A stretch of DNA of 64,000 nucleotides from SIG452 sp045540295 (GCA_045540295.1 JAZQGY010000015.1:1-64000), one strand, 5' to 3'. Shown: positions 16,831-25,649, counted from the first letter of the stretch. The notes: generated from the letters alone by a model not told the origin. Program-made: numbers and translations.

Positions 16831-16859
16831 TTGACAAATTATGAAATCTCTGCTATACT
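16831..16859 (+). promoter_or_regulatory. Strong sigma-A type promoter of pnuC
   Basis: A perfect -35 TTGACA and TATACT are separated by 17 bases. Transcription should start near 16866 and give a leader of about 110 bases before pnuC. Confidence 0.8.
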
Positions 16860-16865
16860 GTCACT

Positions 16866-16966
16866 AATCGAATATCAAAGACCTCTGCCACCGGGTAGAG
16901 GTCGTGCGGAAGCATTCGGCATACAGCGTTAGGTCTTTAGAAGTTGTATGTACGGGTGCTTTTTTG
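16866..16966 (+). promoter_or_regulatory. Structured pnuC leader, attenuator or riboswitch candidate
   Basis: Mutually exclusive pairings are visible: GACCTCT (16880-16886) with AGAGGTC (16897-16903), or AAAGACCT (16877-16884) with AGGTCTTT (16931-16938). A terminator-like stem follows: GCATTCG (16912-16918) with CGGGTGC (16953-16959), extended by CATAC/GTATG and followed by six T. The T run ends just before the pnuC ribosome site (GGGAG). This fits a transcription-termination switch. I do not recognise the aptamer as TPP, FMN or another class I know, and the ligand is open. Confidence 0.55.
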
Positions 16967-16978
16967 TTGGGAGAAGCT

Positions 16979-17665
16979 ATGAAACAGATATTATGTTATT
17001 TCAAACCAAGAGAATGGTGCCTCTGGGGCGGCTCGGTGGGAGTTCTCATCTTATCCTATTTGTTGTTTTGTCAGGAAAGCTTGTTGACGCTTGTCGCCTC
17101 GCTGCTTGGCGTCACATCCCTCATATTCTGTGCCAAAGGAAATCCCATAGGACAAGTGATGATGATTGTATTTGGCTCTATCTACGGATTTATTTCCTAT
17201 CAGACACACTACTACAGCGAAATGATTACCTATCTCGGTATGACCGTCCCCATGGCAGTCTACGCTTTAATCTGTTGGCTGAAAAATCCGTACCAGGGAA
17301 AGAAATCACAAGTGGAAGTGAATCACATCAAGGGGTGGGAATGGTGTTTTTTAACCCTCTTAACCGCCACGGTGACTATGGTCTTCTACTTTGTGCTAAA
17401 ATGGCTTCATACCCCTAATCTTTGGTGGAGCACCTTATCTATTGCCACAAGCTTCGGTGCCTGCTACCTGACCGCACGGCGAAGCCCCTACTTTGCCCTG
17501 ATTTATTCCCTAAATGACATTGTGCTGATTGTGCTTTGGATCATTGCATCGGTAACGGACCCTAACTACCTTTCGGTGGTCATTTGCTTTTTGGTGTTTT
17601 TGGTGAATGACCTGTATGGCTTTTTTAACTGGAAAAAAATGTGGAAGCGGCAACAAAACCTATAA
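16979..17665 (+). CDS. pnuC: PnuC-family vitamin/nicotinamide riboside transporter
   Basis: The start is the ATG 5 bases after GGGAG; the product has 228 residues with about seven helices. The PnuC signature is present: a Trp/Asn-rich helix pair (GQVMMIVFGSIYGFISY, YSLNDIVLIVLWIIA) and the terminal VNDLYGFFNWKKM. PnuC-type carriers are facilitators for nicotinamide riboside, or for thiamine (PnuT) or riboflavin (PnuX). Which one cannot be read from protein sequence alone, and the leader is not a TPP or FMN riboswitch, favouring a nicotinamide-type substrate. Confidence 0.85.
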   Translation: MKQILCYFKPREWCLWGGSVGVLILSYLLFCQESLLTLVASLLGVTSLIFCAKGNPIGQVMMIVFGSIYGFISYQTHYYSEMITYLGMTVPMAVYALICWLKNPYQGKKSQVEVNHIKGWEWCFLTLLTATVTMVFYFVLKWLHTPNLWWSTLSIATSFGACYLTARRSPYFALIYSLNDIVLIVLWIIASVTDPNYLSVVICFLVFLVNDLYGFFNWKKMWKRQQNL

Positions 17666-17668
17666 ATC

Positions 17669-17692
17669 ATAACCACTAGTAAACTAGTGGTT
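17669..17692 (+). terminator. Hairpin after pnuC
   Basis: AACCACTAG and CTAGTGGTT form a 9-bp stem around TAAA, followed by TTTG. Two or three further short GC hairpins (for example GGCCCCT/AGGGGCT) follow within 100 bases. Confidence 0.6.
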
Positions 17693-17792
17693 TGACTGGC
17701 CCCTAGAAGGGGCTATTACAGGCTTAACCCCTCAAAGGGGTACTGAATTATTTTATTGCATTACACGCACTGCAACCCGTAAACGGGTTAAA

Positions 17793-17911
17793 AAGGCTCC
17801 CTTGTGCAAAGGGAGCTGGCGAACGAAGTGAAACTGAGGGATTGTCACAACCCCTCCGAGTTTTACTTCGCAAAACCCACCTCCCCTTACACAGGGGAGG
17901 CATTTATCTGC
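17793..17911. repeat. Hairpin-ended palindromic element, gene-free copy
   Basis: Two inverted halves each hold a palindrome (GCTCCCTT..AAAGGGAGC; CCTCCCCT..AAGGGGAGG) and a second hairpin region (a clean GTTTT..AAAAC stem in the right half; GTGAAACT flanked by GCGAAC in the left), ending inward in AGGGATTGT or GGGGTTGT. This is the same architecture as the DUF559-bearing element at 45416, with diverged sequence. It lies in the 356-base gap between pnuC and the CBM9-like gene. Confidence 0.7.
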
Positions 17912-17976
17912 TAAAGCTTTTTAGCCTCCCCCAGTAGAACTGGGGGTTTATTTCCACGCCTAAAGGCACCAACAAA

Positions 17977-18014
17977 AAAGCAGATTCGTCATCAAAAAAC
18001 CAATCTGCTTTTGT
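17977..18014. terminator. Bidirectional terminator
   Basis: AAAAGCAGATT and AATCTGCTTTT form an 11-bp stem with flanking A and T runs. It serves the minus-strand CBM9-like gene and could stop read-through from pnuC. Confidence 0.75.
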
Positions 18015-18021
18015 TTTTATG

Positions 18022-18633
18022 TTATTCTAACTCAATTTTTCCAAAAAATTCGGGACGGTGGAAATCCGGCTTTTCGGTGCCGATGAAATTCCAACAACCC
18101 CAATGAGGTGCCTCACACAGCTCACAAAGCTTCTGGAAGTTTCCTGTCCAGGAGGAGGAAATTTGGGGATAATAATTCGTAAGTAAAGTATTCGGGATAT
18201 AGAATTTTGCTTCCCAGCCACCGTTTTCGAGTATCCGGGTATCAATGTGCAGCATATCAAAATCGATGTACTGCAGTTCCCGGTCAAATCGGTCGGAGCC
18301 GATACCAAAGAGCATAAACCCTGTTACACTCAGCTCAAAATTCAAGTATTTATCGGTAGCTTCGGGAGCGGCATTCAAAAAGATTTCCACACAACTGTCT
18401 AAATACACTTCGGTGTTCATTCCCTGGGATTTTCCGATGGGGGTTTTTTCGTCGCTATAAAACTTCATCCCGATGCCGTTTTCGTCTTTTAACATATAAA
18501 AGTTGGTTCTGACGGTGTCTTCCGGCTTGTTCCAAGGGTAGTTTGCAATACTGCCCTCGTTTGCTTCCTGCCAAATGGGACTGTCAATAGGAAGGTCCAC
18601 CAAGGCAACTTTTTTTACGGTATAGGTATTCAT
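18022..18633 (-). CDS. Carbohydrate-binding family 9-like protein
   Basis: A 203-residue protein without a signal peptide. It matches the CBM9-like beta-sandwich seen in Clostridia: W/Y-rich strands (PWNKPEDTVRTNFYMLKDENGIGMKFYSDE), DSCVEIFLN, and NFELSVTGFMLFGIGSDR. A C-terminal HWGCWNFIGTEKPDFHRPEFFG completes it. These domains bind sugars or act as uncharacterised cytosolic proteins. It is a single-gene unit between terminators. Confidence 0.7.
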   Translation of the reverse strand: MNTYTVKKVALVDLPIDSPIWQEANEGSIANYPWNKPEDTVRTNFYMLKDENGIGMKFYSDEKTPIGKSQGMNTEVYLDSCVEIFLNAAPEATDKYLNFELSVTGFMLFGIGSDRFDRELQYIDFDMLHIDTRILENGGWEAKFYIPNTLLTNYYPQISSSWTGNFQKLCELCEAPHWGCWNFIGTEKPDFHRPEFFGKIELE

Positions 18634-18674
18634 AGTATTTCTCCTTGTTGTAAATTACAGAGTTTCCGATTCCA

Positions 18675-18702
18675 AAAAAGCCCTGAGAACCAGGGCTTTT
18701 TG
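18675..18702 (-). terminator. Terminator of the GMP synthetase gene
   Basis: AAAGCCCT and AGGGCTTT form the stem, with a T run on the minus strand, 10 bases after the stop codon. Confidence 0.85.
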
Positions 18703-18711
18703 TTTGCGATA

Positions 18712-19713
18712 TTATTCCCATTCGATGGTGCCGATGGGCTTCGGAGTTAAGTCTAAGAGCACACGGTTGATACCCTCCACTTCGGTGGTGATGCGGTTGG
18801 TGATTTTGTGCAGGATTTCATAGGGGATTTCTTCAATGGTGGCGGTCATGGCGTCGGTGGTGTTCACCGCACGGATGATTGCCGGCCAGCCTTCGTAACG
18901 CTGTTCGTTCCGAACGCCAACGCTTTTTAAATCGGGCACAGCGATAAAGTACTGCCAAACTGTTTCGGCAAGACCGCATTTATCAAATTCTTCCCGTAAG
19001 ATAGCATCTGCTTCACGGAGGGCGTGAAGTCTGTCACGAGTGATGGCACCTAAGCAACGCACACCAAGGCCGGGACCCGGGAAGGGCTGACGGTATACCA
19101 TAGCATGGGGCAGGCCCAATGCTTCTCCAACTACACGGACTTCGTCTTTAAAGAGCAGTTTCACGGGTTCTACCAGATTCATTTTCATCTCTTCAGGCAA
19201 TCCGCCCACATTGTGATGACTTTTTACAGGTTTGCCGCTTTCTGCCGCTTTAATGCTTTCTAAAATATCGGGATAAATGGTACCCTGTGCCAAAAACTCG
19301 ATACCGTCTAACTTTGCAGCTTCTTCATCAAACACATTGATAAATTCTGCGCCAATGATTTTACGTTTGGCTTCCGGATCAGAAACGCCTGCCAACAGGT
19401 CTAAGAAACGGTCGGTAGCATCCACATAGACTAAGTTGGCGTCCAACTGATTGCGAAATACTTCAATTACCGCTTCGGATTCGCCTTTTCTCATTAAACC
19501 GTGGTTTACATGCACGCAAACTAACTGTTTGCCGATAGCTTTGATTAACAGTGCTGCAACCACAGAGCTGTCCACGCCGCCGGAGAGTGCCAAAAGCACT
19601 TTCTTGTTGCCTACCTGCTGCTTCACCTGGGCAATCTGTTCAGCAATGAATTTGTCTGCCAGTTCTTTTGTGGTGATACGTTCCATCGTATCCGGTCTTT
19701 TGTTGGTATCCAT
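18712..19713 (-). CDS. guaA: GMP synthetase, ATP-pyrophosphatase subunit without glutaminase domain
   Basis: A 333-residue protein starting at an ATG with AGGAGGG 5 bases upstream. It covers only the C-terminal two thirds of the usual GuaA (about 510 residues): the PP-loop ALSGGVDSSVVAALL near 40, the synthetase core (GTIYPDILES, HHNVGGLPEEMKMNLVEPVK), and the dimerisation domain ending DLTPKPIGTIEWE. It converts XMP, ATP and an ammonia source to GMP. The N-terminal class I glutaminase is absent and no partner gene is adjacent. This resembles the archaeal split form; it may use free ammonia or a separate subunit elsewhere. Confidence 0.92.
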   Translation of the reverse strand: MDTNKRPDTMERITTKELADKFIAEQIAQVKQQVGNKKVLLALSGGVDSSVVAALLIKAIGKQLVCVHVNHGLMRKGESEAVIEVFRNQLDANLVYVDATDRFLDLLAGVSDPEAKRKIIGAEFINVFDEEAAKLDGIEFLAQGTIYPDILESIKAAESGKPVKSHHNVGGLPEEMKMNLVEPVKLLFKDEVRVVGEALGLPHAMVYRQPFPGPGLGVRCLGAITRDRLHALREADAILREEFDKCGLAETVWQYFIAVPDLKSVGVRNEQRYEGWPAIIRAVNTTDAMTATIEEIPYEILHKITNRITTEVEGINRVLLDLTPKPIGTIEWE

Positions 19714-20023
19714 AATATCCCTCCTAAATGCTGATTATTTTTTTATTTTAGCATAGTTTTTTTTGATTTTCAAGTAGTTATGCATAAGTTTCAAAATTTT
19801 TTTTAGATGAAAAAACGGAACGGTGCAAACACCATTCCGTTTGTTTGGTTGCAAAAGATTCTGCAAGAATCCATCCGCTTCCATTTCTGCAGAGGTTCAA
19901 GCCCACACGCCTACAATAGGGCGTGAGAAAACAGATATATTTTTGCTCTTTCAGAGAACGCCGCGTACTTTTTGTACGCAAGTGAACGTAAAGACAAAAA
20001 GATGCTGTTTGATTAGCCCATTC
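19714..20023 (-). other. 310-base gap with several hairpins, possible non-coding RNA or 3' UTR
   Basis: No convincing gene. Read on the minus strand after rodA, it contains GCGTAC/GTACGC, TCACGCC/GGCGTG and CTGCAGAA/TTCTTGCAG hairpins, then the terminator at 19812-19842. The first bases after the rodA stop share an 18-base string (ATGGGCTAATCAAACAGC) with the region just after the dnaN stop at 42881. It could be a long 3' UTR carrying a diverged repeat, or a processed RNA. Confidence 0.4.
19812..19842 (-). terminator. Terminator downstream of rodA
   Basis: AAACGGAACGGTG and CACCATTCCGTTT form a stem of 12-13 bp (one G-T pair) with a 4-base loop and a T run on the minus strand. Confidence 0.85.
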
Positions 20024-21133
20024 CTATATGAAGGATAAATTCTTGTTCTTCATTTTTACATTTAATACCAGTCCGATTGCTATCAAATTGGTCACCATGG
20101 AAGAACCTCCGTAGCTTAAAAAGGGCAAGGTAATCCCTGTTACGGGGGTTAAGCCGATGGTCATACCGATGTTTTCAAAAGACTGCACCAAAAACATGGT
20201 GCCAACGCCGATGGCGATGAAGGAGCCTAAGTGGTCCTTGGCTTTGGTGGCAATATAAAAACAACGGAACACAATAAAGCAAATCAGGCCTAAAATGAGC
20301 AAAGCTCCCAAAAAACCAAGTTCTTCGCAGGCAACAGCAAAGATAAAATCGGTATGCTTGGCAGGGAGAAAACTGTTTTGGGTTAAAATGCCGTTGTAGA
20401 GTCCCTGTCCGAAAACTTTTCCTGCTCCCACGGCAGTTTTAGACTGCATCACCTGATAGCCGGACATCTGAGCATCCAGTTCGGGATTTAAAAAGGTCAA
20501 GATACGGTTTTTCTGATATTCTTTAAATACAAAGAACCACAGAATGGGAACGGTGACTGCCACTGCCGCAAAAGCGGTGGCAATATATTTCCAGCTGATT
20601 TTTGCCACAAAAATCATCGCTAAGAAAATGAAGACAAAAACCATGGTGGTTCCAAAGTCAGGCTGGAGCATTATGAGCGTGACCAATACGGCAATATGCG
20701 CCAAGGCACAAAGCACAACGGGAAGTTCGTTGATGCGGTCTTTATATTTGTCCAACTGATACCCAAAGGATAAAATAAATCCGATTTTCACGATTTCCGC
20801 CGGCTGAATCCCAATGGGACCAAAGCGAATCCAGCTGTTGCCTCCTACCTCTTCGGCACCGGTACCGACCAGCAACACAAGCACCAGTAAAAACACATCT
20901 ATACCAATGATGTAAAGGTATTTGGAGGCTAAAAATTCGTAATCTAAAAAAGCTAAAAACAAACAACAGACAAGCCCTAAAAAAAACGCTCCCGTCTGGA
21001 TAATCACCTGGCTTTTGCTCCCGAAGGAAGCGGTAGCTGAGGACACCAAAAAGATCCCGATTACACATAAAATGCAAACGGCACTAATCAGCGGAATATC
21101 CAGATTTCTTAGCATTTGTTTTAATTTTTGCAT
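20024..21133 (-). CDS. rodA: RodA/FtsW-family peptidoglycan glycosyltransferase
   Basis: I start at MQKLKQMLRNLDIPL because GAGGA lies about 7 bases upstream; a longer frame runs into the trkH stop. The 369-residue protein has about ten helices and SEDS-family motifs: KHTDFIFAVACEELGFLGA and PFLSYGGSSMVTN. SEDS proteins polymerise lipid II glycan strands with a class B PBP partner; the short N-terminus and sequence fit RodA (elongation) better than FtsW. It follows trkA-trkH, an unusual pairing. Confidence 0.85.
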   Translation of the reverse strand: MQKLKQMLRNLDIPLISAVCILCVIGIFLVSSATASFGSKSQVIIQTGAFFLGLVCCLFLAFLDYEFLASKYLYIIGIDVFLLVLVLLVGTGAEEVGGNSWIRFGPIGIQPAEIVKIGFILSFGYQLDKYKDRINELPVVLCALAHIAVLVTLIMLQPDFGTTMVFVFIFLAMIFVAKISWKYIATAFAAVAVTVPILWFFVFKEYQKNRILTFLNPELDAQMSGYQVMQSKTAVGAGKVFGQGLYNGILTQNSFLPAKHTDFIFAVACEELGFLGALLILGLICFIVFRCFYIATKAKDHLGSFIAIGVGTMFLVQSFENIGMTIGLTPVTGITLPFLSYGGSSMVTNLIAIGLVLNVKMKNKNLSFI

Positions 21134-21152
21134 AAAAAATTCCTCAATTTGT

Positions 21153-22592
21153 TTATCGTTTCCAGGTTTTGCGGGCAAATAACACCAGCATAGGGAAGAT
21201 TTCCAGTCTGCCGGCAATCATCACAAAGGTTAACACCACAGTGGATAAAGGCGAATAGCCGGAAAAGTTCGCCGTGGGACCAACGCCGGAAAGTCCCGGC
21301 CCGATATTGCCTATGGTTGCCGCAACAGCGGTAAAATTGGTGGTAAAATCAAAATTGTCTAAGCTGATGATTAAAAGTGCAGCAGCAAAAATGAAAATGT
21401 AGGCAATAAAAAACACAGTGATGCCACGCAGGGTTTCATGCTCTAAGGGGCGACCGTTTAATTTGACTCTGGTGGTGCATTTGGGATGTACCAACACACG
21501 GATTTCCTTCAAAACACTTTTAAAGAGTACCAGCACACGGGATACTTTCAGCCCGCCACCGGTACTTCCTGCACAGGCACCCATAAACATTAAAGCAACC
21601 AAGATTATTTGAGAAAACTGGGGCCAAAGGTTAAAATCGGTGGTGGTATAACCTGTGGTGGTAATAATAGATGCAACCTGAAAGGCGCTGTGACGAAGGG
21701 CCTCCTCGGTGATGCCTACAGAGGAAAAAGCATTGAAACATACAAGCAATGTTGCCGTTAGCACAATTCCCGTGTATGCACGGACCTCCTCCATAGAGAA
21801 GGCAAACCTGTAGCGTCGCATGAGAATGCAATAGTAGAAGGTGAAATCCACCCCAAAGATAAACATAAAAACGGTTATCACCCACTGAATGTAGGGCGAA
21901 TAGGTAGAGATTCCCGAATTCAAGACGGAAAAACCGCCGGTACCTGCAGTCCCAAAGGTCAGGGTAAGGGCAGAAAACCAGTCCATTCCCGGGTCTGCCA
22001 TCATCAGGCAAAACTGCAAAACGGTAAGAGCTAAGTAAATACTGTATAAAATTTTAGCGGTAGTTTTCACATGAGGTACTAATTTCCCCACCGAGTGCCC
22101 GGGGCTTTCTGCACGAAGCAGATGAAGATTATCCCCTCCGGACAAAGGCAGAAGTGCCACTAAAAATACGATAACTCCCATCCCGCCAATCCAATGGGTA
22201 AAGCTTCTCCAAAATAACAAGGATTTTGGTAATGCTTCCACATCGGATAAAATGGATGCACCTGTGGTGGTAAACCCGGAAGCTGTTTCAAAGAGTGCAT
22301 CAGTAAATAAGGGAATGTGCCGGGACAAAAAGAAAGGCAATGCCCCGAAAATACTTAATAAAAGCCAGGAAAGTGCCACAATCACAAAGCCTTCCTTGGC
22401 AAACATTGATTTCTCCTTGGGGCGAATCAAGGTGAGCGGAATTCCCACCAACAAGCAAATTCCCATGCAAATCAAAAAAAGAAAGGGATTTTGCTCCGAA
22501 AAGCCCAACGCACAGAAAAAGGGCAAAAGCATACAAATGCCTTCAAAATTAACCACCCATCCCAGGGTGTGAAGAATCATTTTGTAATTCAT
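21153..22592 (-). CDS. trkH: Trk/Ktr potassium uptake channel subunit
   Basis: A 479-residue membrane protein with four pore-loop repeats of the TrkH/KtrB type. Selectivity-filter segments with TTTGAS (about 110), GTAGTGGFS (about 215), ITTTGYTT (about 310) and ATIGNIGPG (about 430) are visible. It imports K+ with the cytosolic NAD-binding subunit TrkA encoded immediately upstream (11 bases between). Length is typical. Confidence 0.92.
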   Translation of the reverse strand: MNYKMILHTLGWVVNFEGICMLLPFFCALGFSEQNPFLFLICMGICLLVGIPLTLIRPKEKSMFAKEGFVIVALSWLLLSIFGALPFFLSRHIPLFTDALFETASGFTTTGASILSDVEALPKSLLFWRSFTHWIGGMGVIVFLVALLPLSGGDNLHLLRAESPGHSVGKLVPHVKTTAKILYSIYLALTVLQFCLMMADPGMDWFSALTLTFGTAGTGGFSVLNSGISTYSPYIQWVITVFMFIFGVDFTFYYCILMRRYRFAFSMEEVRAYTGIVLTATLLVCFNAFSSVGITEEALRHSAFQVASIITTTGYTTTDFNLWPQFSQIILVALMFMGACAGSTGGGLKVSRVLVLFKSVLKEIRVLVHPKCTTRVKLNGRPLEHETLRGITVFFIAYIFIFAAALLIISLDNFDFTTNFTAVAATIGNIGPGLSGVGPTANFSGYSPLSTVVLTFVMIAGRLEIFPMLVLFARKTWKR

Positions 22593-22602
22593 AAAAATTC
22601 CT

Positions 22603-23961
22603 CTATCTTAAAATATCGCTGATATCGGTAAAACCTTTATGAGAGGTCACCACAATCACTGTGTCACCGGGGAGAAGCATATCCTTGCCTCGGGGAGTGA
22701 TAATATCACCCTGACGGTTGATGCAGGCAATTAAGATGCCCGGCTTCAAAGACAGGGTTTCCAAGGTCTGATGAATCACAGGAGCATTTTCTAAAATGTT
22801 GAATTCCAGCGCTTCTGCCTTGCCGTCTAAAATTTCGTGCATCGTTTCAATATTACTGCCGATGGAATTATTCTTAGCACGAACAAATCTTAAAATGTAT
22901 TCTGCAGTAAGGTCCTTGGGGTAGATAATGGTATCCAGCCCCAAATTGCTGATGACCTCATCATACGCGGTATGGCTGATTTTGGTAACAATCTTTCCCT
23001 CGGTGCGGGTTTTGGCATAAAGAGAAAGCATCACATTTTCCTCATCCAGATTGGTCAGTGCCACAAAGGATTCGGTGGAATCAATCCCTTCTTCCAACAA
23101 CAAACGGTTTTCAGTACCGTCACCGTGAATAACGGTTGCCTTGGGTAAAATCGAGCAAAGCTCGTCGCAGCGGAGAGCATTCTGCTCCACAATTTTTACA
23201 TCAATTCCCGCTTTAATAAGCAGGTGAGACAGATAAACTGCAGTTTCCCCACCGCCCACTATCATGGCGTTTTTTACCTTCCCGGTTTTTAAGCCGATTT
23301 TTTTGAAGAAATGAGTGGCATCCCGCACTGTTGCTACAATGCTCACATAGTCTCCCGCCTTCAACACGAAATCACCGCCGGGGATAAAGGCTTCTTCTCC
23401 ACGCTCAACGCCGCAAATTAAAACATTGCAGCCAAGCTTCTGGGGAATATCCATTAACCGTAACTCACATAGAGGAGAGGTGTTTGCAATTTTAAATTTT
23501 AAAATTTCCACTCTGCCTTTGGCAAAGGTATCAATCTGAACGGCAGAGGGGAATCGGAGCAATCTTGCCATTTCCCGAGCGGCTATTAATTCGGGATTAA
23601 TAATCATGGCAAGGCCAAGGTCTTCCCGGAACAGCTGGATTTCATCCTGATACTCAGGATTTCTCACTCTGGCAATGGTATTGCAGCTGCTTAATTTTCT
23701 GGCTATCAAACAGGTGAGCAGATTCAGTTCGTCTGACTGGGTTACGGCAATTAAAATATCTGCCTGACGAATGCCCGCTTCCTCTAAAACCTCAATACTG
23801 GCACCGCTTCCCGTGATTCCCATCACATCGTATGCGTTCACGGTGTCTGCCAGCACAGACTGACGAAGGTCAATAGCCGTGATGGAATGTTCATTCTCCC
23901 GACTCAAGCGGTCTGCCAGCTTTTGACCGACTTTTCCCAAACCTACTATAATAATATTCAT
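22603..23961 (-). CDS. trkA: TrkA potassium uptake regulatory subunit
   Basis: A 452-residue cytosolic protein with two tandem RCK units. The first begins MNIIIVGLGKVGQKLADRL and the second AMIVGGGETAVYLSHLLIKAG (about 233), each a Rossmann NAD-binding fold. Each is followed by a TrkA_C domain (GGDFVLKAGDYVSIV, LLPGDTVIVVTSHKGF). It gates the TrkH channel in response to nucleotides. First gene of trkA-trkH-rodA. Confidence 0.92.
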   Translation of the reverse strand: MNIIIVGLGKVGQKLADRLSRENEHSITAIDLRQSVLADTVNAYDVMGITGSGASIEVLEEAGIRQADILIAVTQSDELNLLTCLIARKLSSCNTIARVRNPEYQDEIQLFREDLGLAMIINPELIAAREMARLLRFPSAVQIDTFAKGRVEILKFKIANTSPLCELRLMDIPQKLGCNVLICGVERGEEAFIPGGDFVLKAGDYVSIVATVRDATHFFKKIGLKTGKVKNAMIVGGGETAVYLSHLLIKAGIDVKIVEQNALRCDELCSILPKATVIHGDGTENRLLLEEGIDSTESFVALTNLDEENVMLSLYAKTRTEGKIVTKISHTAYDEVISNLGLDTIIYPKDLTAEYILRFVRAKNNSIGSNIETMHEILDGKAEALEFNILENAPVIHQTLETLSLKPGILIACINRQGDIITPRGKDMLLPGDTVIVVTSHKGFTDISDILR

Positions 23962-24076
23962 AAATTCGCCTCGTTTTTATACATACTTACCATACTATGT
24001 TATCCTATATTATAGCAAAACAAGTTTTTAAAGTCAAGAAATTCAGGAAATATCTTAAAATATCATATCCAAAGAA

Positions 24077-24110
24077 GAAAAGGACAATCCTCTTTGGAGG
24101 GATTGTCCTT
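24077..24110 (-). terminator. Terminator of the amino-acid symporter gene
   Basis: AAAGGACAATCC and GGATTGTCCTTT form a 12-bp stem downstream of the stop at 24135. Confidence 0.85.
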
Positions 24111-24134
24111 TCCGAATGAAATGCCAAACGTATT

Positions 24135-25649
24135 TTACAGGTCTTTTTCCTGTTCTTCCTGAATATCGGGGAACACAGACAGCATAGGTTTTACATCTTT
24201 CCCTTTTAACCGTCTGTCCACATAGTTTCTGGTAATTTTGATAACCAATCCGGATAATGCCAGCACACCAATTAAGTTGGGCACCATCATTAAGCCGTTA
24301 AAGGTGTCGGAAATATCCCAAGCTAAGGAGGAGGTGAGCAGAGCACCTGCCATAATGGTTGCTAAATGAAGCAGCTTATAAATCAGTTTGGTTTTTTCAC
24401 CGAATAAGTATTCCCAAGCTTTGGAGCCGTAATGATCCCACCCTAACACAGTGGTGAATGCAAACAGTAAAATGGCGATAGCAATAAACTGTTCCCCAAG
24501 CACACCAAATACGCCTGAGAAAGCTTTTGCCACTAAGGTTGCATCGGTAGTGCCTGCTGCTAAGGCACCGGTGTCTAAGTTAATCATACCGGAGGTTAAT
24601 ACCACCAGTGCGGTCATGGTACAAACAATCATGGTATCTGCAAACACTTCAAAAATACCCCAAAGGCCCTGTCGAACAGGTTCCTTTACGTTGGAGTTAC
24701 TGTGCACCATTACAGAAGAACCAAGACCTGCTTCGTTGGAGAATACGCCACGTTTACAACCCTGGGTTACAATATCCTTCACCACAATACCGCCAACGCC
24801 GCCCAATGCTGCAGGCACTGTGAACGCATAGCGGAAAATAGAAGCAAATGCAGCTCCGATTAACTGATAGTTGCAAGCAATTACCACAATACTTCCGCCT
24901 ACAAATAAAACCACCATAAAAGGAACCACTTTTTCTGCAAATGAAGCAATTCTCTTTAACCCGCCGACAATGATTAACGCAGCAATCACCAAAAGAACAA
25001 TACCAACAATCAAATGATAAACGGAAACGCCGGGATAAAGCAGCTGAGAGGACAATGCAGGAATATCAAATGCAGAAACTACATTGACAACAATTTTGTT
25101 GATCTGCCCCATAGCTCCAATCCCAAAGGATGCCAAAATGGCGAAAATGCTAAATAAAATCGCTAAGATTTTACCAATCCACTTGCAGCCTTTCATCTTG
25201 CCAAGACCGTCCTCTAAGTAGTACATGGCACCGCCGGACCATTCGCCTTCTTTATTTTTTCTGCGGAAGAAAATTCCTAACACATTTTCGGAGTAGTTCG
25301 TCATCATCCCGAAAAATGCTGCAATCCACATCCAAAACACTGCTCCGGGACCCCCTGCAACAATTGCAGTGGCAACCCCCGCAATGTTACCAACACCAAT
25401 GGTGGCAGCCAAAGCAGTGCAAAGTGCCTGGAACTGAGAAATGGATTTTCCTTTTACCTTCCCGGAAACATCTTTTGTGAACAGTTTTCCTAAGGTTTCG
25501 GAAAACCAGTGTTTGATATGAGTAATCTGAAATACGCCGGTAATTACGGTAGTTACAACACCGGTGAGAAGCAAAAGATATAACCCTTTGCCCCAGACGA
25601 AACTGTTAATTTCGCCGTTAAACCAAGTAAGCCAATTGAAAAAATCCAT
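24135..25649 (-). CDS. AGCS-family sodium:alanine/glycine symporter
   Basis: Start is the ATG of MDFFNWLTWFNGEINS after GGAAGGG; the 504-residue protein has about 11 helices. Family motifs are clear: QALCTALAATIGVGNIAGVATAI (Na+ and substrate site), GPGAVFWMW, and GCKRGVFSNEAGLGSS. These proteins take up alanine or glycine with Na+. The tandem glycine riboswitch in its leader argues that glycine is a real substrate. Confidence 0.93.
   Translation of the reverse strand: MDFFNWLTWFNGEINSFVWGKGLYLLLLTGVVTTVITGVFQITHIKHWFSETLGKLFTKDVSGKVKGKSISQFQALCTALAATIGVGNIAGVATAIVAGGPGAVFWMWIAAFFGMMTNYSENVLGIFFRRKNKEGEWSGGAMYYLEDGLGKMKGCKWIGKILAILFSIFAILASFGIGAMGQINKIVVNVVSAFDIPALSSQLLYPGVSVYHLIVGIVLLVIAALIIVGGLKRIASFAEKVVPFMVVLFVGGSIVVIACNYQLIGAAFASIFRYAFTVPAALGGVGGIVVKDIVTQGCKRGVFSNEAGLGSSVMVHSNSNVKEPVRQGLWGIFEVFADTMIVCTMTALVVLTSGMINLDTGALAAGTTDATLVAKAFSGVFGVLGEQFIAIAILLFAFTTVLGWDHYGSKAWEYLFGEKTKLIYKLLHLATIMAGALLTSSLAWDISDTFNGLMMVPNLIGVLALSGLVIKITRNYVDRRLKGKDVKPMLSVFPDIQEEQEKDL

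Noticed and set aside
16866..16966. TPP or FMN riboswitch before pnuC
   Set aside because: The CUGAGA and ACCUGA cores of TPP and the AGGAUAU/GGCGGU blocks of the FMN element are missing.
19778..19981. 67-residue frame in the gap after rodA
   Set aside because: No ribosome site, and its sequence spans hairpin arms and the terminator; better explained as untranslated RNA.
19714..20023. 6S RNA, tmRNA, RNase P or SRP RNA in the rodA-guaA gap
   Set aside because: I could not match the conserved cores of any of these RNAs; left as an unassigned structured region.
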